Below are positions 22,039-32,088 of a stretch of DNA of 64,000 nucleotides, piece after piece. How positions within the stretch are numbered: the first letter of the stretch is position 1; the number at the start of each line of letters is the position of its first letter. This DNA is from Mammaliicoccus lentus (GTDB lineage: Bacteria > Bacillota > Bacilli > Staphylococcales > Staphylococcaceae). The notes under the pieces are model-generated. The model ran no database searches. It saw nothing but the letters and a program-made list of their open reading frames with translations, and was not told where the DNA came from. The position numbers and the translations under genes are program-made. The stretch is taken from assembly GCF_002902755.1 (NCBI RefSeq), contig NZ_PPRS01000037.1, positions 1 to 64,000 on the forward strand, read 5' to 3'.

Positions 22039-23886
22039 TTACTGTAGTTCTTGAATTTGTTCTTCATCGCCAGCATTTAACATGTGATAGTAAACACCTT
22101 GTTTATTAATAAGTTCTTCTTGTGTTCCTGATTCAAGAATTTCTCCATGTGATAATACAAATACTAAATCTGCTTTCTTAACTGTATTTAATCTATGTGC
22201 AATGATAATGCTTGTTCTACCTACCATTAAAGTTTCCAATGCTTCTTGTATTTTAATTTCTGTTACGGTATCGATGCTACTTGTTGCCTCATCTAGCAAT
22301 AATATTTTTGGATCTTGTAATAAACATCTAGCGATTGAGATAAGCTGTCTTTCACCTTGAGAAAGTGAACCTGATTCACCTTTTAGTACTGTGCTATATC
22401 CATTTTCTAAATTAATGATGAAATCATGTGCATTTGCTTTTTTGGCCGCTTCTATAGCTTCTTCTTTTGTCGCATTAGGTGTTCCATACATGATGTTATC
22501 TAGAATTGTTCCATCAAATAAGTAAGGGTCTTGTAATACAACGCCTATTTCTTTTCTTAAAGAAGCTCGTGTAATCTCAGTAATAGATTTTCCATCGATT
22601 AAAATTTCACCAGATTCTATGTCATAATAATGTAAAATCAATTGAACGATTGTTGTTTTACCGGCACCAGTAGCTCCTACAAGTGCGGCTGATTCTCCAC
22701 TTTTTATTTCAAGGGATAAATCTTTAATTGTTGGTGTTTTTTGTTCTTCATCATATCTGAAGTTAACATTGTTAAATTTAATATTTCCTTCAATATTGTT
22801 TAAGCCTATAGCATCTTTTGAATCTTGTTCTACAGGTTCATTCATAATGTCGAATACACGTTCCGCACCGGCTATAGCAGACAGTACCGTATTAAATTGA
22901 TTCGCTAAGTCCGATAGCGGTCTTGTAAACTGCCTTGCATACTCTGCAAAAATAACAATAACACCAACTGTTACACCGGCAGATTCATTTAAAGCTAATA
23001 TACCACCTATCCCAGCTACGATAGCAAAACTTAAATTATTTAAATAATTCATTACTTTAGGTATTAATCCTCCAAATGTTACTGCCCAAAAGCTATATTC
23101 TTTAACATTATCTGCTTTCTCATTAAATGTTTCCATCACATAATGCTCTTGAGAAAAAGCTTTTACAACAGTTTGACCATTCACGATTTCTTCGATATAA
23201 CCGTTCATAATACCCAATTGTTTTTGCCTCATCGAATACAACACGCTTGTTCTAGCTGTAATCCAACGTAAACTTATGAACATGATAGGTATAATGATTA
23301 CTGTTAATAAAGTTAATAATGGACTTAAATACAACATGATAGATAATGTTCCTATTAACGTAACAACGCTTGAAGTAAATTGAATGAATGAGGAGTTTAA
23401 CACTTGTGACACATTTTCAATATCATTTTGCATTCTACTCATTAATTCACCATGTTGTTTTTTATCAAAGTATGAAACAGGTAACTTTTGGAAATGACTA
23501 AATAAATTGTCCCTTAATAAATAAACTGTTCGTTGTGCGATATTTACCATCATATACGAACCTATATAAGAAGTGATGGATAATAAAGTATATACAGATA
23601 TCAATATAATGATATATTTTAATAATCCATTTAAGTCTTTAGGGATAATTTTTGTATCAATTATTCTACCAATTAAAAATGGCCCTACTAAACTCAATGA
23701 AGATGAACATATAATCATGAGTATGACAATGATAAGTTGAACACGTTTTTCATCAATTAAATGCCAAATATTTAATAAAGTCCCTTTAGTATCTCGTGCT
23801 CTCTTTTTCTTCTTAGTATTATTTTTAGACATATCATCCGGCGTTATAACCGTTTCATGTCCGTACGGATTTTTAATGCCCATCAT
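22039..23886 (-). CDS. ABC exporter half with consensus ATPase residues
   Basis: A 615-residue half-transporter: six membrane helices (about residues 45-345), then the ATPase with GATGAGKTT (Walker A), LSQGERQLIS (signature) and ILLLDEATSSID (Walker B, catalytic Glu present). An N-terminal soluble extension rich in Lys/Arg precedes the first helix. Its start overlaps the stop of the partner gene, so both are made as one unit and very likely form a heterodimer like BmrCD/YheHI. Substrate, probably drugs or lipids, is unknown. Either of the paired ATGs at 23886 or 23883 may be used. Confidence 0.9.
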   Translation of the reverse strand: MMGIKNPYGHETVITPDDMSKNNTKKKKRARDTKGTLLNIWHLIDEKRVQLIIVILMIICSSSLSLVGPFLIGRIIDTKIIPKDLNGLLKYIIILISVYTLLSITSYIGSYMMVNIAQRTVYLLRDNLFSHFQKLPVSYFDKKQHGELMSRMQNDIENVSQVLNSSFIQFTSSVVTLIGTLSIMLYLSPLLTLLTVIIIPIMFISLRWITARTSVLYSMRQKQLGIMNGYIEEIVNGQTVVKAFSQEHYVMETFNEKADNVKEYSFWAVTFGGLIPKVMNYLNNLSFAIVAGIGGILALNESAGVTVGVIVIFAEYARQFTRPLSDLANQFNTVLSAIAGAERVFDIMNEPVEQDSKDAIGLNNIEGNIKFNNVNFRYDEEQKTPTIKDLSLEIKSGESAALVGATGAGKTTIVQLILHYYDIESGEILIDGKSITEITRASLRKEIGVVLQDPYLFDGTILDNIMYGTPNATKEEAIEAAKKANAHDFIINLENGYSTVLKGESGSLSQGERQLISIARCLLQDPKILLLDEATSSIDTVTEIKIQEALETLMVGRTSIIIAHRLNTVKKADLVFVLSHGEILESGTQEELINKQGVYYHMLNAGDEEQIQELQ

Positions 23887-25604
23887 GTATTCACCGCACT
23901 TTCTTGGCTGTTAGCAATCTCATTATAAAGTTTAGATGATTTTAATAATTCTTCATGATGACCTATTGCTTCTATATGACCATCTACCAATAACATAATA
24001 CGATCTGCTGTTTTAGCTGTAGAAATTTTTTGAGTAACAATCAGTTTAGTTGTATCTTCATGTTCAAGTGCATCCCATAAAGCTGATTCCGTCTTCACAT
24101 CCAATGCAGAAGTAGAATCATCAAGTATTAACACACCAGGTTTCCTTACAAGCGCTCGAGCAATAGAAAGTCTTTGTTTCTGACCACCAGATAAAGTAAC
24201 GCCTTGTTGTCCAATCATCGTTTCATACTGATGATCAAATGCTTCGATAGAATTGTGTATTTGTGCTTTTTGAGTAGAAGTTTCTAACGTTTCTAATTCA
24301 GCATTCGGGTCTCCGAATTGCAAGTTTTCATATATTGTTCCTGAGAATAATAATGCAGTTTGTGGTACATATCCGATAGCGTCTCGTAAATCTTCAATTT
24401 CCCAGTCTTCTACATTCTTTCCATCTAAAAGAATTTCTCCTTGTTTAGTTCTATAAATTTTCGGAATTAAACTCAGTAAAGTAGATTTTCCTGAACCTGT
24501 AGAACCCATAATAGCGAAGGTTTCTCTCGGTTCAACTTCGAAGGAAATATTGTGAAGTACCGGTTTATTAGCGTTTGGATAAGTAAATGAAACATTATTG
24601 AATTTAATACTATAAGCATGATTTTCCACTTTGTGACCGTTCTTTTCTAATACCCATTCATCTGATGGAGTAGTAAGCACTTCTTCTATTCGATCACTGG
24701 AAGCCTTCATTCTACTTAATGTCATGATAAGAAATGCCAACATACCAAATCCACCTTGCATTCTCATACCATAATTGATGATTGCGACCAGTTTACCAAC
24801 TTCTAGAGTTGAACTATTAACCATATCGGACCCAAACCAAATGACAGCTAATATACTCGCATTAATAATAAATAGTAAAGATGGATTAATCAATTCCATT
24901 AGTCTTAAAGCGTATGTATAATTATGTCTAATGTCCTTTATTTTTTCTTTAAATTGATTAATTTCTTGGTGTGATGTCTGACTCGCTTTGATCAATCTAA
25001 CAGCTTCAAGATTTTGTTGGAAAAATCTATTCATTTCATCAAATTTTCTTTGTATCTTTGTAAATAATTTAGAACCCGTGCGCGCAATAAAGAATATTAT
25101 TATAAATATGAATGGCGTTCCAATCACCAAATAAAGCGCTAGTCTAGGTTCAACTATAAAGCTCATTACGATACTTCCAATAATCATCAAGGGGGCTCTT
25201 AACATGATTCTTATAGACATATATACTGCTGTATCACAGTTATTAACATCGCTTGTGAGCCTCGTAATTAAACTAGAAGTTTTAAACTTCTCTAATGTTG
25301 CCAATGAAAAAGTTTGAATTTTACTAAATTGTGCAGTTCTTAAATCATATGCAAAAGTTTGACTAACATGGCCAGCTACAAAACTATTCCATATCCCAGA
25401 CACTAAAGCTACAAGACCTGTAACAAGCATAATGCCTAAATAAAGATAGACGTGGTTTAAATCATTCTTTAAAATACCATTGTCTATTATTTCAGATATA
25501 AAAATAGGCTGGATTAATTCTACTGCTAATTCTATTAACATTAATATTAAACCTAATATAAACAGACCCGTATACGGTTTAATATATTTTAATACAGTTC
25601 TCAT
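23883..25604 (-). CDS. ABC exporter half with a degenerate catalytic site
   Basis: A 573-residue half-transporter: six helices (about 10-300), then the ATPase with GSTGSGKST, LSGGQKQRLS and VLILDDSTSALD. The residue after the Walker B Asp is Asp, not the catalytic Glu, which marks the degenerate site of heterodimeric exporters. Its partner, overlapping downstream, keeps the Glu. Together they match the asymmetric type in which only one site hydrolyses ATP efficiently. It is first in the pair; a ribosome site (aaagggga) lies before 25604. Confidence 0.9.
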   Translation of the reverse strand: MRTVLKYIKPYTGLFILGLILMLIELAVELIQPIFISEIIDNGILKNDLNHVYLYLGIMLVTGLVALVSGIWNSFVAGHVSQTFAYDLRTAQFSKIQTFSLATLEKFKTSSLITRLTSDVNNCDTAVYMSIRIMLRAPLMIIGSIVMSFIVEPRLALYLVIGTPFIFIIIFFIARTGSKLFTKIQRKFDEMNRFFQQNLEAVRLIKASQTSHQEINQFKEKIKDIRHNYTYALRLMELINPSLLFIINASILAVIWFGSDMVNSSTLEVGKLVAIINYGMRMQGGFGMLAFLIMTLSRMKASSDRIEEVLTTPSDEWVLEKNGHKVENHAYSIKFNNVSFTYPNANKPVLHNISFEVEPRETFAIMGSTGSGKSTLLSLIPKIYRTKQGEILLDGKNVEDWEIEDLRDAIGYVPQTALLFSGTIYENLQFGDPNAELETLETSTQKAQIHNSIEAFDHQYETMIGQQGVTLSGGQKQRLSIARALVRKPGVLILDDSTSALDVKTESALWDALEHEDTTKLIVTQKISTAKTADRIMLLVDGHIEAIGHHEELLKSSKLYNEIANSQESAVNT

Positions 25605-25699
25605 ATCTTTCGTCCCCTTTACTTCTTAAACCGATATAATATAATACATTTCTCCTTTATATTTATAATAAATAGCGTTCATTCATTAAACTATCTTAA

Positions 25700-25990
25700 T
25701 TAAGATCTATATTTATCCGTTAACGTATCCATCATGATGCCTTCGGGAACGTGATAAAACTTCACTTGAGATATAATGCTTTTACATTCCAACTCAACCA
25801 TGCGCTCGTTAATTTGTTCTATTAAAATTAGGCAAGCATTCATATCCCCTTCAATAGTAGTTTCTAAAGGATTCACTTGATACTTTAAACCAGAATCATC
25901 TATTATTCTTATTGCTTCATCAACTAAAGGTATTACCCCTGTATCTTCGTGCTCTGGAATAATTTGAATGCTCATTAATGTATTTGTCAT
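25700..25990 (-). CDS. MTH1187/YkoF-type thiamine-binding protein
   Basis: A 96-residue ferredoxin-like protein. MSIQIIPEHEDTGVIPLVDEAIRII, then NPLETTIEGD, are the marks of the Thiamine_BP family. Members bind thiamine or its precursors and are thought to feed thiamine salvage, though the role outside Bacillus YkoF is little tested. It sits between the exporter and the oxidoreductase genes, separated from the latter by a terminator. The next operon is TPP-dependent, which may be coincidence. Confidence 0.82.
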   Translation of the reverse strand: MTNTLMSIQIIPEHEDTGVIPLVDEAIRIIDDSGLKYQVNPLETTIEGDMNACLILIEQINERMVELECKSIISQVKFYHVPEGIMMDTLTDKYRS

Positions 25991-26016
25991 TTGAAAATCC
26001 CCCTTTTTATTAAAAA

Positions 26017-26042
26017 AAGCTCATAGACAAACTATGAGCTTA
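26017..26042 (-). terminator. Terminator after the oxidoreductase operon
   Basis: The arms aagctcatag and ctatgagctt enclose a 5-base loop with an A-run to the left, which is a T-run on the minus strand. Confidence 0.8.
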
Positions 26043-26061
26043 AAGTGTATTCATTATATAA

Positions 26062-26928
26062 TTATTTAAATTGAGAAACAAGCTCTTCAAATTGGTTTTC
26101 TTCAAGCTTCAATGATTTTTTAACTAGTGGTGTTTCATCAAGTTGTTCTAATTGTTGTTCATATGATGGAGTTTCTTTATCTTGATATATAATACCTGTA
26201 ATCATAGATTCTTTATCCATCACTGTTTGTATTGCTTGATTTTTATTTGAAAAATCATAATCCTCAATATCAGCTAATTTAGTTAAATTCTCTTTAAACC
26301 AATCATAAGTATTTATTTTGTTGTATGTTACACATGGTGAAAATACGTTTACAAATGAAAATCCTTTGTGATTGATTGCTTCTTCAATTATATGTGTTAA
26401 TTCTTTGATGTCGCTTGAAAAGCTTTGTGCTACAAAAGTAGCACCTGATGATAATGCTAATTCTAAAGGTGCAACGTTTTGTTCAATGTTACCTTTAGGT
26501 GTTGTTTTTGTAACAAAACCTTTAGCAGAACTTGGTGAAGTTTGCCCTTTAGTTAATCCATAAATTTGGTTATCCATGATGATATAAGTCATATCCATAT
26601 TTCTTCTTAAAGCATGAATAGTGTGACCCATACCTATAGCAAATCCGTCTCCGTCGCCGCCTGAAGCAATTACTGTTAAATCTTTATTAGCCATTTTAAC
26701 ACCTTGTGCTAAAGGTAATGAACGTCCGTGAATTGAGTGTAGACCATATGAGTTTACATAACCACTCAAACGACCCGAACAACCTATACCTGTAATAATG
26801 GCAACTTCTTCTGGTTCCAATCCTACATTTGCTGCTGCTTTTTGAATCGCTGCTTGCACAGAGAAGTCACCACAGCCTGGACACCAGTTTGGTTTAACAT
26901 TATTTCTAAAATCTTTAAATGTTGCCAA
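26062..26928 (-). CDS. 2-oxoacid:acceptor oxidoreductase, beta subunit (TPP-binding)
   Basis: A 288-residue subunit. The cluster cysteines sit in NWCPGCGDF (Cys-x2-Cys) and GIGCSGRLSGY. The TPP pyrophosphate motif is GDGDGFAIGMGHTIHALRR, followed by DNQIYGLTKGQ. With the alpha/gamma protein encoded one base upstream it forms a CoA-dependent 2-oxoacid oxidoreductase that uses ferredoxin, probably 2-oxoglutarate or pyruvate. Staphylococci keep this enzyme next to ymdB. Confidence 0.92.
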   Translation of the reverse strand: MATFKDFRNNVKPNWCPGCGDFSVQAAIQKAAANVGLEPEEVAIITGIGCSGRLSGYVNSYGLHSIHGRSLPLAQGVKMANKDLTVIASGGDGDGFAIGMGHTIHALRRNMDMTYIIMDNQIYGLTKGQTSPSSAKGFVTKTTPKGNIEQNVAPLELALSSGATFVAQSFSSDIKELTHIIEEAINHKGFSFVNVFSPCVTYNKINTYDWFKENLTKLADIEDYDFSNKNQAIQTVMDKESMITGIIYQDKETPSYEQQLEQLDETPLVKKSLKLEENQFEELVSQFK

Positions 26929-28686
26929 TTATATCAACTCCTTCATATTACTTGCGATTTCTAAAGCTTTATCTTCTATTTCATGCGGTAAGAATGGTGT
27001 ACCGTCATATTTTGTTTGGTTAATAATTTTACCTTGATGATTTACATTCATTTTGATAATGCTAGATAGTTGTCCTTGGTAATTATGCTCAGCTACAACT
27101 ACTTTTTTAGCTTTATTAAAGGCTTCTTGTACAGCATCAGTAGGGAATGGATGTAATTGTCTAATTTGAATATGATTAACTTTTACATTTTGCTTATCTA
27201 ATCTTGTAATTGCTTCTTCGATTGCTCCTATAGTAGAAATGAATCCTACATATAGAATATCCGCTTCATCATATTTTTCATTAGATTTAACTGGTTCATC
27301 AATTAATAATTGAGCTGTTTTACGCATACGTTTATCCATTTGTAATTGTCTGTTTTCAGCACCTTCAGAAGGTTTTCCTTCTTCGTTATGTTCAACACCT
27401 GTAACATGGTGAATACCACCTTTTGTACCAGGAAGAACACGTGGAGAAATTCCAGAATCAGTCAATGCATAACGTTTAAAGTACGCCTTATCTTCAGGTG
27501 TTTCCATGTCTTCTTCTACTAGAGCGCCTCTACGAATTTCAATTTTGTCATAGTCTAATGATTCAACGGTTTGTTTACCTAAAGATAATTGTAAATCTGA
27601 AAGTAATATAACTGGACATTGATATTCTTCAGCTAAGTTAAATGCTTCTATCGTTAAATAAAACGCATCGCTTGCGCTTGTTGGTGCTATTACAATTTTC
27701 GGAATATCGCCATGAGTACCGTATATCATTTGCATTAAGTCAGACTGTTCTTGTTTAGTTGGTAAACCAGTTGATGGCCCACCGCGTTGAGTATTAACGA
27801 TTACTAAAGGTGTTTCAGTCATTCCTGATAAACCTATTGATTCCATCATCAATGATAATCCTGGACCAGCAGATGATGTAAATGAACGTACACCAGCATA
27901 GTTAGAACCAATTGCCATTGTACATGCAGCAATTTCATCTTCCGTCTGTATAACGGCGCCACCTAATTCTGGTAAACGATCAATCATGTACTCCATAATT
28001 TCTGAAGCTGGCGTGATAGGATAAGCTGCCATAAATCTAACTCCAGCTGCTACTGCCCCTAAACCAATCGCGTCATTACCTATCATAAATAAATGGCCAT
28101 CAGAGTCATTCTTCTCTAAAGTATGTTCACTTTCTAATGAATCCATTTCTTCTTTCATTAATCTATAACCTTCATTTAACGCTTGAATGTTTAAATTAAC
28201 GACACTTTCGCCTTTACGACTGAATAAATCACTGATTAATGATTCAAATACGTCTGTATCTAAATCCATGACTGCACAAGTAGAACCTACAGCTACCATG
28301 TTCTTCATTAACGCTGTTCCTAATTCTTTAGCTACGCCTGTAAACGGTAAGCTCACTAATTGTGCTTTACTATCTTCTGGATTTTCAGGTTTTGCTTTTG
28401 CATCGGCAATGATAATACTGCCTTTTTGCATTTCATGATAGTTCACATCTATTGTTTCTTGGTCAAATGCTATTAATATATCTAAATCATCACTAATCGC
28501 TCTTACTGGCGTGGATGATACTCTTATTTTATTGTTTGTGTGTCCGCCTTTGATTCTACTAGAAAAATGACGGTATCCGTATAAATAATATCCTTGACGG
28601 TTCATAGCAGTTGCGAATATTTCACCTGTTGACTCAATTCCTTCGCCTTGCTGTCCGCCAACTTTCCATGAAATTTGTGATTTCAT
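26929..28686 (-). CDS. 2-oxoacid:acceptor oxidoreductase, fused gamma-alpha subunit
   Basis: A 585-residue protein. The gamma domain (about 1-185) begins WKVGGQQGEGIESTGE; the alpha pyrimidine domain (about 195-585) has AYPITPASEIMEY and TQRGGPSTGLPTKQEQSDL, the substrate/TPP-facing motif. It catalyses oxidative decarboxylation of a 2-oxoacid together with the beta subunit; the genes are adjacent and cotranscribed. The fused order is that of the KorA/PorA type used by aerobic Firmicutes. A ribosome site (aggggaggcc) precedes 28686. Confidence 0.92.
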   Translation of the reverse strand: MKSQISWKVGGQQGEGIESTGEIFATAMNRQGYYLYGYRHFSSRIKGGHTNNKIRVSSTPVRAISDDLDILIAFDQETIDVNYHEMQKGSIIIADAKAKPENPEDSKAQLVSLPFTGVAKELGTALMKNMVAVGSTCAVMDLDTDVFESLISDLFSRKGESVVNLNIQALNEGYRLMKEEMDSLESEHTLEKNDSDGHLFMIGNDAIGLGAVAAGVRFMAAYPITPASEIMEYMIDRLPELGGAVIQTEDEIAACTMAIGSNYAGVRSFTSSAGPGLSLMMESIGLSGMTETPLVIVNTQRGGPSTGLPTKQEQSDLMQMIYGTHGDIPKIVIAPTSASDAFYLTIEAFNLAEEYQCPVILLSDLQLSLGKQTVESLDYDKIEIRRGALVEEDMETPEDKAYFKRYALTDSGISPRVLPGTKGGIHHVTGVEHNEEGKPSEGAENRQLQMDKRMRKTAQLLIDEPVKSNEKYDEADILYVGFISTIGAIEEAITRLDKQNVKVNHIQIRQLHPFPTDAVQEAFNKAKKVVVAEHNYQGQLSSIIKMNVNHQGKIINQTKYDGTPFLPHEIEDKALEIASNMKELI

Positions 28687-28732
28687 CTTATGGCCTCCCC
28701 ATATAATATCTCAATTCACATCATACCAAAAA

Positions 28733-28763
28733 AATCCCTTTAATCCTATGAAATTAAAGGGTT
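28733..28763. terminator. Terminator between ymdB and the oxidoreductase operon
   Basis: The arms aatccctttaat and attaaagggtttt enclose a short loop, with a flanking A-run and T-run. Confidence 0.8.
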
Positions 28764-28791
28764 TTAACAAAAATCATCCTAATGGACGATA

Positions 28792-29583
28792 CTATTCAAA
28801 TGGATGATCATCGTTTATTAATATTCTTTGAATTTTTTTAGCTTTTCCATCTTGAGTTAAATCAACAACCACACCTGAAAGTACTTTTCGACCTTCATTT
28901 GGCAAGTTATGACGTTGAGGTAAACTCGTAATAAATCTTTCAATAACCTCATCTTTATTAATGCCAAGAATACCGTCGTAATATCCAGTCATTCCCACAT
29001 CTGTAATATATGCTGTACCTTCATTTAAAACACGTTCATCAGAAGTTTGTATATGAGTATGCGTACCAACAACTGCACTAACGCGTCCATTTAAATACCA
29101 AGCCATCGCATTTTTCTCAGAAGTTGTTTCTGCATGAAAATCAACAAAGATAAACGGCGTTATTTTAGATGCTTCTTCTACTAATTCATCAGCTTTTTTA
29201 AAAGGACAATCGATAGCAGCCATAAATGATCGACCTTGCAAATTGATAATAGCAACATCTTTATCGTTGACTTTAATGATTCTCATACCAATTCCCGGTG
29301 CCTCATCAGGAAAATTCGCAGGTCTTACCATTCTATTCGCTTGACCTATAAATTCGTAAATTTCCTTCTGACCGTATGTATGATTACCCATCGTCATAAA
29401 GTCTGCGCCCATACGTAAAATTTCTTTATATATTTTTTCAGTTATTCCTTTACCATGTGCAGCATTTTCACCATTAACAATCGTTAGTGTTGGTTTGTAT
29501 GTTGCTTTAATTTTAGGTAAATATGTTTCTAATTGTTCTCTACCTAATTTGCCTACAATATCACCTATAAATAAAATTCTCAC
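28792..29583 (-). CDS. ymdB: Metallophosphodiesterase YmdB (TIGR00282 type)
   Basis: About 263 residues. MRILFIGDIVGK, ENAAHGKG, MGNHTYG and FVDFHAETTSEK, then VVGTHTHIQTSD, give the full two-metal calcineurin-like site. Bacillus YmdB hydrolyses 2',3'-cyclic nucleotides, binds RNase Y and influences biofilm choice. The GTG at 29583 sits 9 bases after agagagg; the ATG at 29592 is less well placed. In S. aureus, as I recall, ymdB is directly next to rny; here they are about 24.6 kb apart because of inserted DNA. Confidence 0.94.
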   Translation of the reverse strand: MRILFIGDIVGKLGREQLETYLPKIKATYKPTLTIVNGENAAHGKGITEKIYKEILRMGADFMTMGNHTYGQKEIYEFIGQANRMVRPANFPDEAPGIGMRIIKVNDKDVAIINLQGRSFMAAIDCPFKKADELVEEASKITPFIFVDFHAETTSEKNAMAWYLNGRVSAVVGTHTHIQTSDERVLNEGTAYITDVGMTGYYDGILGINKDEVIERFITSLPQRHNLPNEGRKVLSGVVVDLTQDGKAKKIQRILINDDHPFE

Positions 29584-29735
29584 TACAGTCATCCTCTCTA
29601 TTACTCTTTATATTCTAATGGAAAACAAAATATTTTAAAAGTAATGATTATTAATTTATAATATTGGGTATACGTTACAAGAGCGTTATTTATATAGTAA
29701 CGTATCAAAAAATTAATAGGAGTGTTTATTTAAAC

Positions 29736-29954
29736 ATGGGAATTGATATTGAACCCGAAAAGTTTGCAGAACTAGTGGTTAAAGCAAATCCATCCGTACA
29801 CGAAGAGGCAGAAGATATTGCCAAGGATAGTTTGGAGTTATACGTAACAGCTTTTAAATTAGCTGAAAAATACGGTAATTGCGCGATAAACTCGCACGAA
29901 ACTTCAAATGTATTAAAAGAAGCATTAGATTTAGAGTTGAACTTAACGAATTAA
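29736..29954 (+). CDS. Small conserved-looking acidic helical protein
   Basis: A 72-residue, acidic, mostly helical protein (MGIDIEPEKFAELVVKA ... LDLELNLTN) with no signal peptide or membrane segment. Codon use and a ribosome site (taggag, rather far at about 13 bases) support it as a real gene. It is divergent from ymdB. I do not recognise a domain and assign no function. The in-frame upstream extension to 29664 lacks a ribosome site. Confidence 0.65.
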   Translation: MGIDIEPEKFAELVVKANPSVHEEAEDIAKDSLELYVTAFKLAEKYGNCAINSHETSNVLKEALDLELNLTN

Positions 29955-30008
29955 AAATAAACATGAAAAATGAAAACGAGACTAGGTATAGATTATCCTA
30001 GCTTAAAT

Positions 30009-30056
30009 AAAACAGAGACGATTTTCTTAATCATTTAAGAATCGCCTCTGTTTTTT
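30009..30056. terminator. Terminator between convergent genes
   Basis: aaacagagacgattttctta and taagaatcgcctctgttttt pair with one mismatch and G-U pairing, with a T-run after. It serves the 72-residue gene and the minus-strand glycosyltransferase. Confidence 0.85.
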
Positions 30057-30079
30057 AATTTGTATAAATTATAAAATCG

Positions 30080-31585
30080 TTATAATGACTTAAATAACTC
30101 TTCCCAATATTGTTTAACTTTATCTCTACTAAATCTATCTTTTATACTTTTAGCCGCATTTATACGCATTTCATTTATTAATTCAGGATTACTAAATAAA
30201 TAATTCATATTTTCAGCTAATTGTTTTATATTATTTTTTTCAATAATTAAACCATCTTTACCGTTAGTAATAATATCTTCAGGACCATAGTTAAAATTAT
30301 AACTCAATACTGGAACACCATTTGCCATACTTTCTAATATAGATAACGAAAAGCCTTCTGTTTTCGAAGTTACAATCGAAAAAGCCGCTTCTTTATAAAC
30401 ATTTTCAATATTATCGGTATAACCTTTTAATATAACGTTCTCAGTTAAACCTTTAGATTTAATTAAATCTTTAAGCTTTTTCTCTTGATCACCAGAGCCA
30501 TATATTTCTATCAAAAAGTTTGGATTGTATTCTACGAGTAAACTTGCAGCTTCTAATACATGATGAATTTGTTTTAATGAAACTAATCTAGAAATAACAA
30601 CAGCTTTATCTTTTTTAAAATTATTATGGGCATCGCTATTTTTCACTTCTATGCCATGTGGTAGCGCAAGTAGTTTTTCATCATGATTTCTTCTAGTTAC
30701 TATATCTTCTTTTTGCCTCTCTGTCAGCGCGACTAAATAATCTATTTTATCTAAATTATTTAATGCAAATTTTACAGTACTTACAATTTCTGATTTTTCA
30801 ACATCAAACGGCTCTTTCACATGATTACTATGCAATCTAATAAGTTTTTTAGCTTTTTCATCATCGACTAGTGTCATCACATCATCAGTATTACGAGCAT
30901 CTGAAATTAAAATTGGATATTCATCGTTTTCAACAACTTTTTCTATAAAATAAGCTTTTAAAGCTTCATCACTTTTAAATGTCTTTTTAATTTCATTACC
31001 ATTAAATAATAAAACTTTATGAGCATTGCCAGTTTCGGGATTAACCCATTTAGATAAATAACAATTGCCTTTACTGTCTTTAAAAACCATCTGTCTCGGC
31101 TTATTTAATTCAAAATCCATATAAGAAACCTTGCCCAAATATCCTTTAGGCGTGTATGCTTCACTCCTAATTCTATATCTAAAATCATTAAAACAATCTA
31201 CACCTTTTACAGTCTCATCGTCACGATGAGTCATATAATACCTATATAAACCATTTTCATATATTCTATATCCATTTTTATTTTTTACTTTTTCATAAGC
31301 AAAATCAGAAGAAATACAATCATTAACTTTCGTTAAATCTTCTTCAACATTTTTCTCATCTCTATAAAAATCATACATATTTCTTATTTCAACATCTCTA
31401 TTAATACTATAGTATTGAAATAATTTTTCAGTTATAATGTCATAATCACTATTATAATTAAAAGTTAATATTGTTGTTTTATAACCCAATTCAGCACTCA
31501 TGTTTGCTTGCTGAATACAAGCTTTAGTTAAACCGCCTCTACCAACATCAAGTGAGTTTATCAAAAAATAAATTTCTTTTCCCAT
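30080..31585 (-). CDS. GT4 glycosyltransferase, TarM/TagE-like (wall teichoic acid)
   Basis: A 501-residue cytosolic GT4 (GT-B) enzyme. NSLDVGRGGLTKA starts the N-terminal Rossmann half; a beta-rich insert (about 95-200) fits the trimerisation region of TarM-type enzymes. The C-terminal half has HGIEV, SRLVSLKQ, YGSGDQEKKL, LKGYTDN and TSKTEGFSLSILESM (E-x7-E nucleotide-sugar motif). Relatives put alpha-GlcNAc on ribitol-phosphate (TarM) or glucose on glycerol-phosphate (TagE) polymers, which are phage receptors. Which sugar and polymer it uses cannot be told. It lies in the variable interval between ymdB and rny, so it may be an acquired gene. Confidence 0.85.
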   Translation of the reverse strand: MGKEIYFLINSLDVGRGGLTKACIQQANMSAELGYKTTILTFNYNSDYDIITEKLFQYYSINRDVEIRNMYDFYRDEKNVEEDLTKVNDCISSDFAYEKVKNKNGYRIYENGLYRYYMTHRDDETVKGVDCFNDFRYRIRSEAYTPKGYLGKVSYMDFELNKPRQMVFKDSKGNCYLSKWVNPETGNAHKVLLFNGNEIKKTFKSDEALKAYFIEKVVENDEYPILISDARNTDDVMTLVDDEKAKKLIRLHSNHVKEPFDVEKSEIVSTVKFALNNLDKIDYLVALTERQKEDIVTRRNHDEKLLALPHGIEVKNSDAHNNFKKDKAVVISRLVSLKQIHHVLEAASLLVEYNPNFLIEIYGSGDQEKKLKDLIKSKGLTENVILKGYTDNIENVYKEAAFSIVTSKTEGFSLSILESMANGVPVLSYNFNYGPEDIITNGKDGLIIEKNNIKQLAENMNYLFSNPELINEMRINAAKSIKDRFSRDKVKQYWEELFKSL

Positions 31586-31667
31586 AATAATAAACCTCCT
31601 AATTGAGGTTCATTATATAGTCGCTTAAACATCATTTCAAACGATAAGTTATTTCTAAGGAGATAAT

Positions 31668-31861
31668 ATGTTTATAACAAAAAACGTTTAATCATTAATT
31701 TCGTCTTTATTTTTTTAATAGGGTCCATTACATCTTACTTTGGCTATAACCTAAAAACAGATCATTTATTCTTAATATTATCGATTGCCGGGTTAACAAT
31801 AGGTTACTCAATACTTATTCCTATTAAACTATTAGCTGAATATTTAAGTGCTAAAGAATAA
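31668..31861 (+). pseudogene. Small two-helix membrane protein, frame broken at an A6 run
   Basis: An ATG with an ideal ribosome site (aaggagataat) is followed by only seven codons before TAA. Adding one A to the A6 run at 31679-31684 opens a 64-residue frame with two hydrophobic helices that ends LLAEYLSAKE. The strong start and clean downstream frame argue that this was, or is, a real small membrane protein. Either it has lost one A or the assembly has. Confidence 0.7.
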
Positions 31862-31878
31862 AATATATACCAGTATAA

Positions 31879-31922
31879 TAATAAGAACGTTGCATCTTAG
31901 GATACAACGTTCTTATTTTTTC
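31879..31922. terminator. Terminator
   Basis: The perfect arms ataagaacgttg and caacgttcttat enclose a 12-base loop and precede a T-run. The rest of 31923-32088 is AT-rich and probably carries the promoter of the secreted-protein gene. Confidence 0.85.
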
Positions 31923-32088
31923 TTTTTATTTAATTACTTATTCTTATTATCAGCTCAAATACCTTTTCTTATAGTAATAATTTATTAACACACTTTTTGT
32001 TACAAAACTGTAAATTATTTGTAATATATAAATAATAATAATATTTGGTAAATGTGTTATTATATTAAAAAAACAAAGAGGTGTTTAT

